Shown here piece after piece: positions 1 to 8,206 of a stretch of DNA of 64,000 nt; position 1 is the first letter of the stretch; every line of letters begins with the position of its first letter. The notes under the pieces were generated by a model. The model ran no database searches. It saw nothing but the letters and a program-made list of their open reading frames with translations, and was not told the DNA's origin. The translations under genes were made by a program, and so were the position numbers. Source of the DNA: CAZIOI01 sp964540855 (GTDB lineage: Bacteria > Patescibacteriota > UBA1384 > DTJR01); NCBI GenBank assembly GCA_964540855.1, contig CAZIOI010000001.1, positions 10,634 through 74,633 on the forward strand, written 5' to 3'.

Positions 1-627
1 TTTGGAATATTCGATCGCTTCATAAACTTTTTCGTCCGGAACTTCCTTGGCACCGGCCTCAATCATCAAGACTCTGTCACTAGTACCGCAAACAACCAAG
101 TCGAGGCTGCTTTCGGCCATTTGTGATTTGGTCGGGTTTATAACAAATTCATTATTTACGAGCCCAACACGGACAGAGCCGACAGGCCCGGCGTAAGGAG
201 CCGGCGACTGGCTAACTGCGGCCGAAGCGGCCAAGAGCGCCAACATATCGGGATCGTTCTCCCTATCATAGCTCAAAACTGTGATAATAACCTGAACTTC
301 GTGACGAAAATACTTTGGAAACAACGGTCTTAAAGGTCTATCGACAAGTCTCGAGGTCAAGACAGCTTCCTCGGAAGGTCTGCCTTCGCGCTTGACAAAT
401 CTGGAACCTGAAATTTTACCCGAAGCGTAAAATCTTTCTTCATAATCAATCGATAACGGCATATAATCTAACTCTGTTGGTTCTTTACCAACAACACATG
501 TTGCCAAAACGGCCGTTTCGCCGCATTCGGCTACGACCGCACCATCGGCTTGAAGAGCTAACTTGCCCGAAGAGAGCTTGATTTTTTGACCACCAAGCTC
601 GAACTCATGATTTATTGTTTTTATCAT
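1..627 (-). CDS. pnp: Polyribonucleotide nucleotidyltransferase (PNPase), N-terminal part
   Basis: Reading the minus strand from an ATG at 625-627 gives an open frame of 209 codons that runs off the left edge, so only the N-terminal part is present. PNPase degrades RNA 3' to 5' using phosphate and acts in mRNA turnover. The start MIKTINHEFELGGQKIKL, the segment ETAVLATCVV, the run KREGRPSEEAVLTSRLVDRP with LRPLFP after it, and the later DPDMLALLAASAA are typical of the first RNase PH domain. The phosphorolytic second domain and the KH and S1 domains would lie outside the window. The gene follows rpsO on the same strand, the classic rpsO-pnp order, so co-transcription with the DHH gene and rpsO is likely. 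Confidence 0.95.
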   Translation of the reverse strand, partial: MIKTINHEFELGGQKIKLSSGKLALQADGAVVAECGETAVLATCVVGKEPTELDYMPLSIDYEERFYASGKISGSRFVKREGRPSEEAVLTSRLVDRPLRPLFPKYFRHEVQVIITVLSYDRENDPDMLALLAASAAVSQSPAPYAGPVGSVRVGLVNNEFVINPTKSQMAESSLDLVVCGTSDRVLMIEAGAKEVPDEKVYEAIEYSK

Positions 628-733
628 GTTATTTATAGAGATCTTCGGCCCTGAGTTTGGAGCAAAAGTTCCGCCGTAGGCGGACTAGCGCCAATGCTCA
701 AGACCTAAAATCTACTTCCTTTCTATTTACTTA
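628..733. other. rpsO-pnp intergenic region with a short hairpin
   Basis: This gap holds a perfect 6-bp inverted repeat, TCCGCC-GTA-GGCGGA, at 670-684. It has no T-run on either side, so it is not a convincing terminator. It could be an RNA processing or stability hairpin, as is known for rpsO-pnp messages, or a copy of a short GC-rich palindrome of the kind scattered in many CPR genomes. No other feature was seen here. Confidence 0.4.
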
Positions 734-1018
734 TTACTTTTTAAGTTTCAACTTACCCGAGAGTTCTTCGTATTTTGGCAAGTCAGTTTTTTTGACGTAA
801 TTTAAGAGTCTTCTTCTTTTGCCAACCATGATCAAAAGCCCTCTGCGGGAATCATAGTCATGCTTGTGCTCCTGAAGATGCTTGGTCAACTGAGTGATTT
901 TGTCGGTAAAATTTTTTACCTGAAAAGAAACCGAACCAGTGTCTTCCTTCGCGATTTTGGGGGTTTTACTCGGTTTAACTTCTTTAATTTCTTTTTCTTT
1001 TGTTACTTCTTTTGTCAT
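734..1018 (-). CDS. rpsO: 30S ribosomal protein S15
   Basis: S15 binds 16S rRNA early in assembly of the small-subunit platform. The 94-residue product carries the family core: DTGSVSFQVKNFTDKITQLT, then HLQEHKHDYDSRRGLL and VGKRRRLLNYVKK. About 25 lysine- and glutamate-rich residues precede the DTGS motif. Standard S15 has a helical segment of similar length there, but this one is unusually charged. It lies between the DHH phosphoesterase and pnp on the same strand, a common bacterial arrangement. Confidence 0.95.
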   Translation of the reverse strand: MTKEVTKEKEIKEVKPSKTPKIAKEDTGSVSFQVKNFTDKITQLTKHLQEHKHDYDSRRGLLIMVGKRRRLLNYVKKTDLPKYEELSGKLKLKK

Positions 1019-1074
1019 ACGTCCTCTTTAATTACTTAAGAGATGATAACAGATTGCGCCAATTTATGCAATCT

Positions 1075-2640
1075 CTACCACTTAGTTTGCTTAATTGTTT
1101 TATCCCTCGGGTTTAGGCTCTCTTCGATCTCACTTGTGCCATTATCGCTATTTTTATAGCCCCCACCGTTTCGTGAATCGTCATTTTGCATCTTTACAAA
1201 ACCAAGTTCTTCTTCGATTGATTGGGCCGGTGGTAAATCCCGTGCTTCCAGACCGACGTCAGAAATCGTCTTTTCGGCATTAGGTTTTGGATCCAGATCG
1301 ATAGGACTACTGATTATTTTTTTATCCTCTGGTTGCTCGGGTTTATCGGTACGTTGATCAAATACGCTGGTACTTTCATCGTGTGGCGGCGGTACAACTA
1401 CATCTTTTTTTGCAATTAAATCGTCTTTTGGTCTAGATTGCTGCGAAACGACCCGATCTTCAGAAATCTGCTTTTTCTCATTGGCGGGTTTTTTGTAGCC
1501 GTTTGATTGGAATTGCCTTATTTTATCCAAAATATTGTTTTGATTCTCTTTGAGATCACCGTTTAATCTGAAAGCTGCCGCAACTTCATGTCCGCCACCG
1601 TTAAACATCTCTGCAACCTGGGCAACATTGAACCCCTTGGCAATTGAGCGGAGCGAACCGTGAGTATAGCCTTCTCTCTCCGAAAGCAACATCGCAAAAT
1701 CAACATCCGTGGCCGATTTAAGAAGCTCATCTACCACTCCAGAAAGAGCGGTTTCATCGGCGCCAACCTTTTCGATATCTGTTTTAGTCACCGCCGACCA
1801 CAGAAAACGCGAACCGCTGTCCTCTTGGACCGAAGATAAAATAAAACCCCAAAGCTTGAGGGTCTCCAATGATTTAGTCTTGTAAAGATTCCTGACAATC
1901 CCCTGTTGGTTTGCACCACCGGCCACCAACTGCGCTGCGATTGTTAATGATTTCGGCGTAGTGTTAACGTTTTGAAAGCTGGAAGTGTCATAAATCAAAC
2001 CTGTTAACAGCGCTGTGGCGATTTTTTCGTCAATCAATGGTTTCTCCTTTGAAAGAGCCTCTATAAGAGAAACTAGAATTTCCGATGTCGATGTTGCCGT
2101 TAGCTCAACCCAGTTAACTTTCCCGAATCTTTCGTTTGAAGGATGGTGGTCGATGTTTACAACAGGAGTTTCATAAAAAATATCTGCCGGCTGAGCAAGT
2201 CTGCCCAGTCTCTCGAGATTTGGCGTATCAACGGCAATAATCAGATCATAAGTCGGCGCAATTTTTTTGAAACTAATATCCGATTCTTTGAAAACTCCCG
2301 ATTTTGGTGTAATCACTATTTCAACAGCATTCTCGTTTTCCAGTTTTTTATAGCCAAGATTTTCGACTTCCGTTAAAGAGGTGTCTAAAATAATAACAAA
2401 ATCTTTGGAATAACCAATGTTAGTGACTAACTCGGAAATTGATGGTAAGAAAGTAAAAATTTTTGCAGGCTCATCGGGTACGGCTACGGTTACTTTTTTG
2501 CCCATTTTCTCCAAAGCCAGCTTTAGGGCTACGGCGCTACCGAGCGAGTCCCCATCCGGATTCTTGTGTGACACAACTAAAATATCTGCTGATTGGCGGA
2601 TTAATTCTGATGCCTGTTGTTTTGGTGATAATTCAATCAT
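1075..2640 (-). CDS. DHH/DHHA1 phosphoesterase (NrnA-like) with acidic tail
   Basis: This is a DHH-family phosphoesterase, the family that hydrolyses short oligoribonucleotides (nanoRNA), pAp or cyclic dinucleotides with Mn2+. Motif I is HKNPDGD at residues 25-31, DHH is at 164-166, and the DHHA1 substrate motif GGGH is at 348-351. A segment of roughly 50 residues (about 85-135) separates motif I from the VDTPNLERLG strand, longer than in compact NrnA. Residues from about 385 to 521 are a low-complexity, charged, proline-containing tail not needed for catalysis. It is first in a probable operon with rpsO and pnp, and NrnA-like genes are often near rbfA/truB/rpsO, which fits a role in finishing RNA decay. 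The exact substrate cannot be read from sequence. Confidence 0.85.
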   Translation of the reverse strand: MIELSPKQQASELIRQSADILVVSHKNPDGDSLGSAVALKLALEKMGKKVTVAVPDEPAKIFTFLPSISELVTNIGYSKDFVIILDTSLTEVENLGYKKLENENAVEIVITPKSGVFKESDISFKKIAPTYDLIIAVDTPNLERLGRLAQPADIFYETPVVNIDHHPSNERFGKVNWVELTATSTSEILVSLIEALSKEKPLIDEKIATALLTGLIYDTSSFQNVNTTPKSLTIAAQLVAGGANQQGIVRNLYKTKSLETLKLWGFILSSVQEDSGSRFLWSAVTKTDIEKVGADETALSGVVDELLKSATDVDFAMLLSEREGYTHGSLRSIAKGFNVAQVAEMFNGGGHEVAAAFRLNGDLKENQNNILDKIRQFQSNGYKKPANEKKQISEDRVVSQQSRPKDDLIAKKDVVVPPPHDESTSVFDQRTDKPEQPEDKKIISSPIDLDPKPNAEKTISDVGLEARDLPPAQSIEEELGFVKMQNDDSRNGGGYKNSDNGTSEIEESLNPRDKTIKQTKW

Positions 2641-2754
2641 ATTTTTTGACTATTGGGATAAATCAAAGTACCAGAAAACCTCGAGTATTGTCAAGATAAG
2701 GGATTTATGGTAAAAACAACTCAAGGAAATTTTTTTTAAGTCAGGAGACAAGAT

Positions 2755-3039
2755 ATGCCAATCACAAAGTCTGCAATCAAAGCTTTGAAGCAGTCGGAAA
2801 AGAAAAGAAAACACAATCTTTCTAAAAAAAGAACTCTTAAAGGAGTACTGAAGAGTGCCGAAACAGTCGAGGATATGCCAAAGGCGCAAAGCGTAATTGA
2901 TAAAACCGCCAAAACAGGTTTGATTCACAAAAACAAAGCAAACCGCCTCAAATCAAGACTCGCAAAGAGATTGACCAGTCAAGCTAAAGAATCTCCTAAA
3001 ACCGAAACAAAAGCCAAAAGAACTAAAAAAACAAAATAA
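2755..3039 (+). CDS. rpsT: 30S ribosomal protein S20
   Basis: S20 is a helical primary 16S rRNA-binding protein. The 94-residue product begins MPITKSAIKALKQSEKKRK and has the family pattern of basic helices, including the conserved IHKNKANRLKSRLAKRL segment. The C-terminus adds a lysine-rich tail (about residues 80-94). A Shine-Dalgarno sequence, AGGAGA, lies just upstream of the ATG. It is divergent from the DHH gene and followed by lepB on the same strand after 44 bases. Confidence 0.95.
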   Translation: MPITKSAIKALKQSEKKRKHNLSKKRTLKGVLKSAETVEDMPKAQSVIDKTAKTGLIHKNKANRLKSRLAKRLTSQAKESPKTETKAKRTKKTK

Positions 3040-3083
3040 TAAATCCTCTTTAATACAGGGTCTGTTTTTGCGATAATGATTAC

Positions 3084-3719
3084 ATGGACAAAGAGGGGCT
3101 GATTTATTGGTCTAGTGTTGCTTATGAACTGGGAAAGTGGGCTTTCGCCATTTTGATTATCGGCACACTGCTCCATTATTTTATAGCGACGGTTTTTATT
3201 ATTTCCGGTCCGTCAATGGAACCGTCTTTTCATAGCGGACAGGTCGTGATGATCTCAAGAATCGGATTGTTCACCGGTAAATACGAACGTGGCGACCCGA
3301 TGGTAATCAAGTTTCCCGGCGACCCTGAGAAAAGAAAATATATCAAAAGATTAATCGGACTCCCGGGAGAAAAGCTGACTATCCAGAGCAATAAAGTTTA
3401 CATAAACGACAAAAGACTCGACGAATCGTATATTACCGCTGTCGCAGAGCAGTTTTTGCCAAATTATGCTTATGATTATCAGCAGTGGGAGATAGAAGCC
3501 GATTTGTTACACTCGAGGGGTTTGCAGCTAATAAAACCCGACATGACAACGTATTTAAAATCGGATGATTATTTTTTGATGGGAGATAACAGGGAAAACT
3601 CAAATGACTCTCGCAAGTGGTATCCGGCCTCTAAGTCGGATATGATCGGGCCGGTAAGATTTGTTCTTTGGCCGCTTAGTGACTGGGGACCGGTCGTCAA
3701 TCCGTATTACGAGGAATAA
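3084..3719 (+). CDS. lepB: Signal peptidase I
   Basis: This is the membrane-bound serine protease that removes signal peptides from exported proteins. One membrane segment covers roughly residues 18-40. The catalytic serine is S44 in SGPSMEP, the general-base lysine is K88 in YIKRLIGLPGE, and the box E motif GDNRENSNDSR is at 167-177. At 211 residues it is a normal length for a Gram-positive-type enzyme. No Shine-Dalgarno is evident. A -10-like GATAAT at 3074-3079 puts the likely transcription start almost on the ATG, so the message may be leaderless. It is convergent with the CAP-domain gene, and the two stop codons abut. Confidence 0.95.
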   Translation: MDKEGLIYWSSVAYELGKWAFAILIIGTLLHYFIATVFIISGPSMEPSFHSGQVVMISRIGLFTGKYERGDPMVIKFPGDPEKRKYIKRLIGLPGEKLTIQSNKVYINDKRLDESYITAVAEQFLPNYAYDYQQWEIEADLLHSRGLQLIKPDMTTYLKSDDYFLMGDNRENSNDSRKWYPASKSDMIGPVRFVLWPLSDWGPVVNPYYEE

Positions 3720-5315
3720 TCACTTATAATTCTGGACTAGACACAACATCTGCGAGCCAGTTTCGGAATCGTTTATAATTCCCGTCGAAGAACCAACCTT
3801 ACTAAGGTTTGGGGTTATCAAAGTCTCGTAGTGTCCTCTCTGGGCGGGGTCTGACAGCTCTCTCTCATTAATCCATTGTTGCACCAATGCCTCTATTGAC
3901 GCACTAGTTGGACCTCCAACCACATTCTCGGTATTGACTGGATTAACATGTCCACAATTATTTGCCGCTGCCATCTTTTGTATTTGTCCCTCGGCATCTT
4001 TCTGTAAATCACTATCAAATTCAAGTTCCTTGAGACCCATACTTTTTCTTAGTTTATTAACAGCGGCAATAGCCTCTTGTCCGTACTGTTCTTGTTGGGT
4101 TGATGTTATATTACCGCCGCCGCTGCCACCGGGAACATCGGCGGCACCGATCCCGATATTAGATTCCCCTACATTTTGACCGGATCCGCCCGAAGTACTG
4201 CCCGACGAACCGGACGAGCTACCACCTGAGGTTTCGTCTGTCTGACAAGGACCGAGTGAGATAATTCTATCTTTGTCGGCCATTTTATAGGCCTCGGCGT
4301 CTGTTTTATCTTCGGGATAAATAAACGTTTTCTTCTCTTTATAATCCTTGGATTTATCCTTAGAGTGAACGCAAACTTTATATTTGTCGGTGAGACTCGT
4401 GTTTGCCTCGGCGTAATTAACGGCAATAAAAGTACTTTCACATTCCGATTTGGGACCGGAAAATGAAGGAACCACAAGAGCCTTGCCGGACCAACTCGAT
4501 GAATACACAAGACCGGAAAGACTTTGTCCTAACGGGACATCATAAAACACCGAACCGCTAATCAGGTTTGCTTCGATAATTTTTTCATCGGTTGTGCCAA
4601 ACACGCTTTCAAGTTTGTTTTCTTTTTTTAGCTTCGCAATTATTGATGTTTTAACTTCGGATGAAATATCAAAAACCTTTCCTCTCTTGGTCCAATCCAA
4701 ACTGTTATAAAAAGCGCTTTGTACAGAACCAGAATCGGCTTTGATATTGCTCACCAAAATTATTTGGCCCTTTTTTGTTCCTTTACATTTTGAATCCGAA
4801 TCAGCCGAAATTATAGAGGTGGCAGAAAAACCCTGATTGCTCATATAACTAAAATCGCCACCGGCCGTTTGTGTGTTGCCGGATGAGCTCGCCTGATCAC
4901 CAGAGGCGGTTTTTTCTTCCGACGTAGTACTCGCCTTTGCCATTTTCTTGGCCTTTTCGAGTACGGTTTTACACTTTTTGACGGGAGCGGAAAGGACGTC
5001 TTCTGCCGTGGTATTTCCGGTTACGTTTTCGGCATTAAATTCAGTTTGCGCATTGCCGGTTGTAATGAGTTTTTCTAAAGTAATATACTCCGACGCAATT
5101 ACAGAATTTGCACATTTTTCGTCATAACCCAGTTTTTTGCAGGCTGCGCTAATATCTTTCATACATGTCTGATATTCGCCTACATAATTTTTTTCGTCGG
5201 CGGAAACTTGACTATAAGCCGATATAATCAAAGCAAAACCGGCAGATATCGCCAGAATACAAGCAGGCAAAATCAGATGACCCAGTTTGTGAACATCTAC
5301 CTTATTCTTGGTCAT
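3720..5315 (-). CDS. Membrane-anchored CAP-domain (SCP/PR-1-like) surface protein
   Basis: The 531-residue protein starts with a short cytoplasmic segment and one membrane or signal-anchor segment (about 12-36), followed by an extracytoplasmic region with several cysteines. A Ser/Gly-rich linker lies near 365-400. The C-terminal 120 residues form a CAP domain: AVNKLRKSMGLKELEFD, the histidine in NNCGHVNP, and GHYETLITPNLSKVG, which matches the family signature. CAP proteins in bacteria are secreted or surface factors whose biochemical role is mostly unknown. The ATG overlaps the stop of the upstream 60-residue gene by four bases, so the two are probably translationally coupled, and both follow the Clp gene in one operon. 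Confidence 0.8.
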   Translation of the reverse strand: MTKNKVDVHKLGHLILPACILAISAGFALIISAYSQVSADEKNYVGEYQTCMKDISAACKKLGYDEKCANSVIASEYITLEKLITTGNAQTEFNAENVTGNTTAEDVLSAPVKKCKTVLEKAKKMAKASTTSEEKTASGDQASSSGNTQTAGGDFSYMSNQGFSATSIISADSDSKCKGTKKGQIILVSNIKADSGSVQSAFYNSLDWTKRGKVFDISSEVKTSIIAKLKKENKLESVFGTTDEKIIEANLISGSVFYDVPLGQSLSGLVYSSSWSGKALVVPSFSGPKSECESTFIAVNYAEANTSLTDKYKVCVHSKDKSKDYKEKKTFIYPEDKTDAEAYKMADKDRIISLGPCQTDETSGGSSSGSSGSTSGGSGQNVGESNIGIGAADVPGGSGGGNITSTQQEQYGQEAIAAVNKLRKSMGLKELEFDSDLQKDAEGQIQKMAAANNCGHVNPVNTENVVGGPTSASIEALVQQWINERELSDPAQRGHYETLITPNLSKVGSSTGIINDSETGSQMLCLVQNYK

Positions 5316-5494
5316 TCAAATAAATCTTTGTTTAATGGTTCTGAATCACCAGAACTTTCGCCCTCGTCAACCACCTGAGAGCTTCGGATACCGGTGCCGG
5401 ATGTTTGACCTTCTTTTTTGGTTAACAAACTTACCAGCACTACAGCAATTATAATAACTGCAGCCAAAACTACAAGAAAAAATTTTTTGTTCAT
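5312..5494 (-). CDS. Small single-pass membrane protein
   Basis: This 60-residue protein consists of MNKK, a strongly hydrophobic helix (about residues 5-24), then KKEGQ and a polar acidic tail. No family is recognised. The topology suggests an N-in anchor with the tail outside. It starts ten bases after the Clp stop codon and overlaps the CAP-domain gene by four bases, so it is a middle gene of a three-gene operon. Its size, location and coupling argue that it is real rather than a chance ORF. Confidence 0.6.
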   Translation of the reverse strand: MNKKFFLVVLAAVIIIAVVLVSLLTKKEGQTSGTGIRSSQVVDEGESSGDSEPLNKDLFE

Positions 5495-5504
5495 ACAAAT
5501 CTAA

Positions 5505-7919
5505 TTAGCTACCGGCAGCCATAGCCTGTGGCGGTCCTTGCGGTTCAACCGGCGGCTCCGACTGCTGATCTGCCGGTTGAACCGGCGCAGCTATTCCTGA
5601 AGGTTCGGCTGGGTTGTTATTCGGTTTAGGATCGTTTGTGAGTTTGGCTTGCCCGGTCGCAGCAAATCTAAATTGTCCCGCTTGGTCTAAATCCACCAGA
5701 ATATTCTGACCACTCTTAACCTCACCCTTGATCAAAGCACTGGAAAGCGGATTTTCAATCATTTTTTGGATCATGCGTCTCAACGGTCTGGCACCAAAGA
5801 CGGGGTCAAAGCCAATTTGCGCCATCTTTGTCTTGGCTGGCGCCGATAACTCAAGCGTAATTTTTTGTTCCGCCAAAAGCTTTGAGACCTCCGAGATCAT
5901 AACCGAAACGATAGCCTCCATATCTTGCGGCATTAAACCTCTAAATATGATAATGTCATCGAACCTGTTGACAAATTCAGGCCTAAAGAATCTCAGTAGT
6001 TCTTCCATCATCTGCTTTTGCAGGTTCGGATCCGAGACATTTGAACCCTTAATCAGTTGAGTTCCAACGTTTGAGGTGCAAATAATAATTGTGTTCTTGA
6101 AGTCAACGGTTCGGCCCTTGCTATCGGTGAGACGTCCCTCGTCTAATATCTGCAAGAATATATTAAAGACGTCTTGGTTCGCCTTTTCGATCTCATCAAA
6201 TAGCACGACAGAATATGGATTTTTGCGTACAGCCTCCGTCAGCTGCCCACCTTCTTCGTAACCCACATACCCGGGAGGCGCGCCAATCATTCTGGCAGTC
6301 GCATTTTTTTCCATATATTCACTCATGTCGATCCTGATCATCTTGTCTTCAACACCAAACATCACCTCGGCTAGGGTTTTCGCCAACTGCGTTTTACCGA
6401 CACCGGTTGGTCCGAGGAAAATAAACGAGCCCACCGGACGTTTGGGATTTTTGAGTCCGGCGCGGTTTCTTCTGATTGCCTCGGAAACAGCCTTCACTGC
6501 GGGTTCTTGGTCAATCAACCTTTTATGGATTAAACCTTCCAGGTCGAGTAAAACTTTTGATTCATCTTGGGTAAGCTTAGTAATTGGAATACCGGAAAGA
6601 GCGGAAACAATATCTTTAACTATATCCTCACCGACTTCTTTTGGTTGAATGTTATTTAAAACAACTTTGGCGCAAGCCTCATCGATGACATCAATTGCCT
6701 TGTCAGGCAAACTTCTATCGGCAATATATCTTTGAGAAAGCTTAACGGCAGCTTCAAGCGCCACGGGTTGCACCTTGACTGAATGGTGCTTTTCATACTT
6801 TGGCACAATTCCAACCAACATCTTTACAGCCTGCTCAGCCGTTGGTTCTTCTACATTGACCTTTTGAAACCTGCGTTCAAAAGCAGCATCCTTTTCTATA
6901 TACTGGCGAAATTCTTTTATTGTAGTCGCGCCAATACATTGCAGCTCACCGCGGGCCAAGGCCGGTTTTAAAATGTTCGCTGCATCCATCGAGCCGTCGC
7001 CTCCGGCGCCAATAATGGTATGCAATTCATCAATAAATAGAATCACGCCTCCGGTGGCAAGTTTTATCTCTTTAATTAAATGCTCCAGACGTTCTTCGAA
7101 TTCGCCTCTATGCTTAGCACCGGCAATCATTAAGCTCAGATCCAAAACCAGTATTTTCTTATCTTTGAGCGGATCGGGAATCTGTCCGGAAGCAATTTTT
7201 TGCGCTAGGCCTTCTACAATCGCGGTTTTTCCAACGCCGGCGTCACCAATCAGCGCCGGGTTGTTCTTCGTTCGCCTTGTCAAAATTTCCATAACACGCG
7301 CAATCTCTTTGTCGCGCTCGACAACCGGATCCAGCTTGCCATCTCGAGCTTTTTGGGTCAAATCAATAGTATAAGTCTCTAAAACCGACGATCCGCCATT
7401 TGCCAACTCTTTGACTTTTATCTCTTCCTGTACGGCTTTTTCGTTTTGCGATAATTCAGAGGTTTTCTTTGTATCCAAATCTTTTTGCGCCTTCTGAAGT
7501 TTCGCCAAATCTATACCATTTTCCTTGAGAGTCTGTGTGGCAAACCAATCATCGTGCTGAAAAAATGACGCAATAACATGATACGCACTAACAAACCCGG
7601 TTTTATCGCCCTCTGAAAGCCTTTTCGATTCATCGAAAACTTTTTTGGTCTTTGATGAAAACTCCGGCTCACCGGTAAACTCGCCTCGTTGAGATTTCGA
7701 AAACAATTCGTCCTGAAGCTTCTTTGCGTCAACTCCGGATGTCTCAACCAAAGAAAAAACTTCCGGCGACTCAATAAGCGCCATCAACAAATGTTCCGGA
7801 TCGACATAGGGTGAATTATACTGTCGCGCTTTTTCGGTTGCAGACTTGACGCACTCCGAAACAGCGGGTGATAGATTAGAAAAAACGTCCTGACTCTGAC
7901 GACTTGCAAAGATCTGCAT
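5505..7919 (-). CDS. Clp/Hsp100 AAA+ ATPase without M-domain
   Basis: The 804-residue protein is a two-ring Hsp100 unfoldase. It has an N-terminal Clp repeat domain (about 10-145), a first AAA+ module with Walker A GDAGVGKT at 225-232 and Walker B ILFIDELH near 293-300, and a second module with GPTGVGKT at 503-510 and VVLFDEIEKA at 571-580. The stretch between the modules (about 412-470) is short. It has neither the long ClpB coiled-coil middle domain nor a ClpC UVR-type insert, so the core resembles ClpA. The ClpP-docking tripeptide (IGF/VGF-like), expected after TSNVG (616-620) and before FRPEF, is not visible. The C-terminal 60 residues are Pro/Gln-rich. A good Shine-Dalgarno (GGAGGGGC) precedes the ATG. 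Two envelope genes follow in the operon. Confidence 0.92.
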   Translation of the reverse strand: MQIFASRQSQDVFSNLSPAVSECVKSATEKARQYNSPYVDPEHLLMALIESPEVFSLVETSGVDAKKLQDELFSKSQRGEFTGEPEFSSKTKKVFDESKRLSEGDKTGFVSAYHVIASFFQHDDWFATQTLKENGIDLAKLQKAQKDLDTKKTSELSQNEKAVQEEIKVKELANGGSSVLETYTIDLTQKARDGKLDPVVERDKEIARVMEILTRRTKNNPALIGDAGVGKTAIVEGLAQKIASGQIPDPLKDKKILVLDLSLMIAGAKHRGEFEERLEHLIKEIKLATGGVILFIDELHTIIGAGGDGSMDAANILKPALARGELQCIGATTIKEFRQYIEKDAAFERRFQKVNVEEPTAEQAVKMLVGIVPKYEKHHSVKVQPVALEAAVKLSQRYIADRSLPDKAIDVIDEACAKVVLNNIQPKEVGEDIVKDIVSALSGIPITKLTQDESKVLLDLEGLIHKRLIDQEPAVKAVSEAIRRNRAGLKNPKRPVGSFIFLGPTGVGKTQLAKTLAEVMFGVEDKMIRIDMSEYMEKNATARMIGAPPGYVGYEEGGQLTEAVRKNPYSVVLFDEIEKANQDVFNIFLQILDEGRLTDSKGRTVDFKNTIIICTSNVGTQLIKGSNVSDPNLQKQMMEELLRFFRPEFVNRFDDIIIFRGLMPQDMEAIVSVMISEVSKLLAEQKITLELSAPAKTKMAQIGFDPVFGARPLRRMIQKMIENPLSSALIKGEVKSGQNILVDLDQAGQFRFAATGQAKLTNDPKPNNNPAEPSGIAAPVQPADQQSEPPVEPQGPPQAMAAGS

Positions 7920-7976
7920 TGCCCCTCCTTTTTACATTATTATTAAACCACTTCTAAGACCAAAAAGCACCATTAA

Positions 7977-8008
7977 TTAACGTATAACGTAAAACTAAAA
8001 ACGTATAA
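7977..8008. repeat. Dispersed 32-bp AT-rich repeat, copy 1
   Basis: This 32-base segment (starting TTAACGTATAACG, ending AAAAACGTATAA) is the reverse complement of 57826-57857 with one mismatch. It lies in the 287-base gap between the divergent Clp gene and the 8207 gene. The rest of that gap is AT-rich with nothing coding, and AACAAGTTA at about 8028 resembles the end of the other copy. Confidence 0.7.
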
Positions 8009-8168
8009 TGACTAAGATACAATCAACAAGTTACAATCACCAAACAGCCTACAATATTCAATAATACAAACAAGGACTCTTTTCTTTTGTTTATTGAGAT
8101 TTGTTATTTGTTTGTCCCTTGCTTACTTGTGATTTGTTGGTTGGCAGTAATTTTTGTTGATGAAATTC

Positions 8169-8177
8169 TGATATAAT
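8169..8177 (+). promoter_or_regulatory. Extended -10 promoter for the 8207 gene
   Basis: The sequence TG-A-TATAAT (8169-8177) is a perfect extended -10 element about 30 bases before the start codon. No clear -35 lies at 17 bases, which is acceptable for extended -10 promoters. The bases after it (TTTGCTA) differ from the TCGTG-type discriminator of the GC-rich units described elsewhere in this window. Confidence 0.55.
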
Positions 8178-8206
8178 TTTGCTAATGGAAATGAATACGG
8201 AGGGGC

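Noticed and set aside
7979..8130. Direct repeats in the AT-rich gap as an origin of replication
   Set aside because: No DnaA-box cluster or neighbouring dnaA/dnaN genes; the match to 57826 fits a dispersed repeat better.
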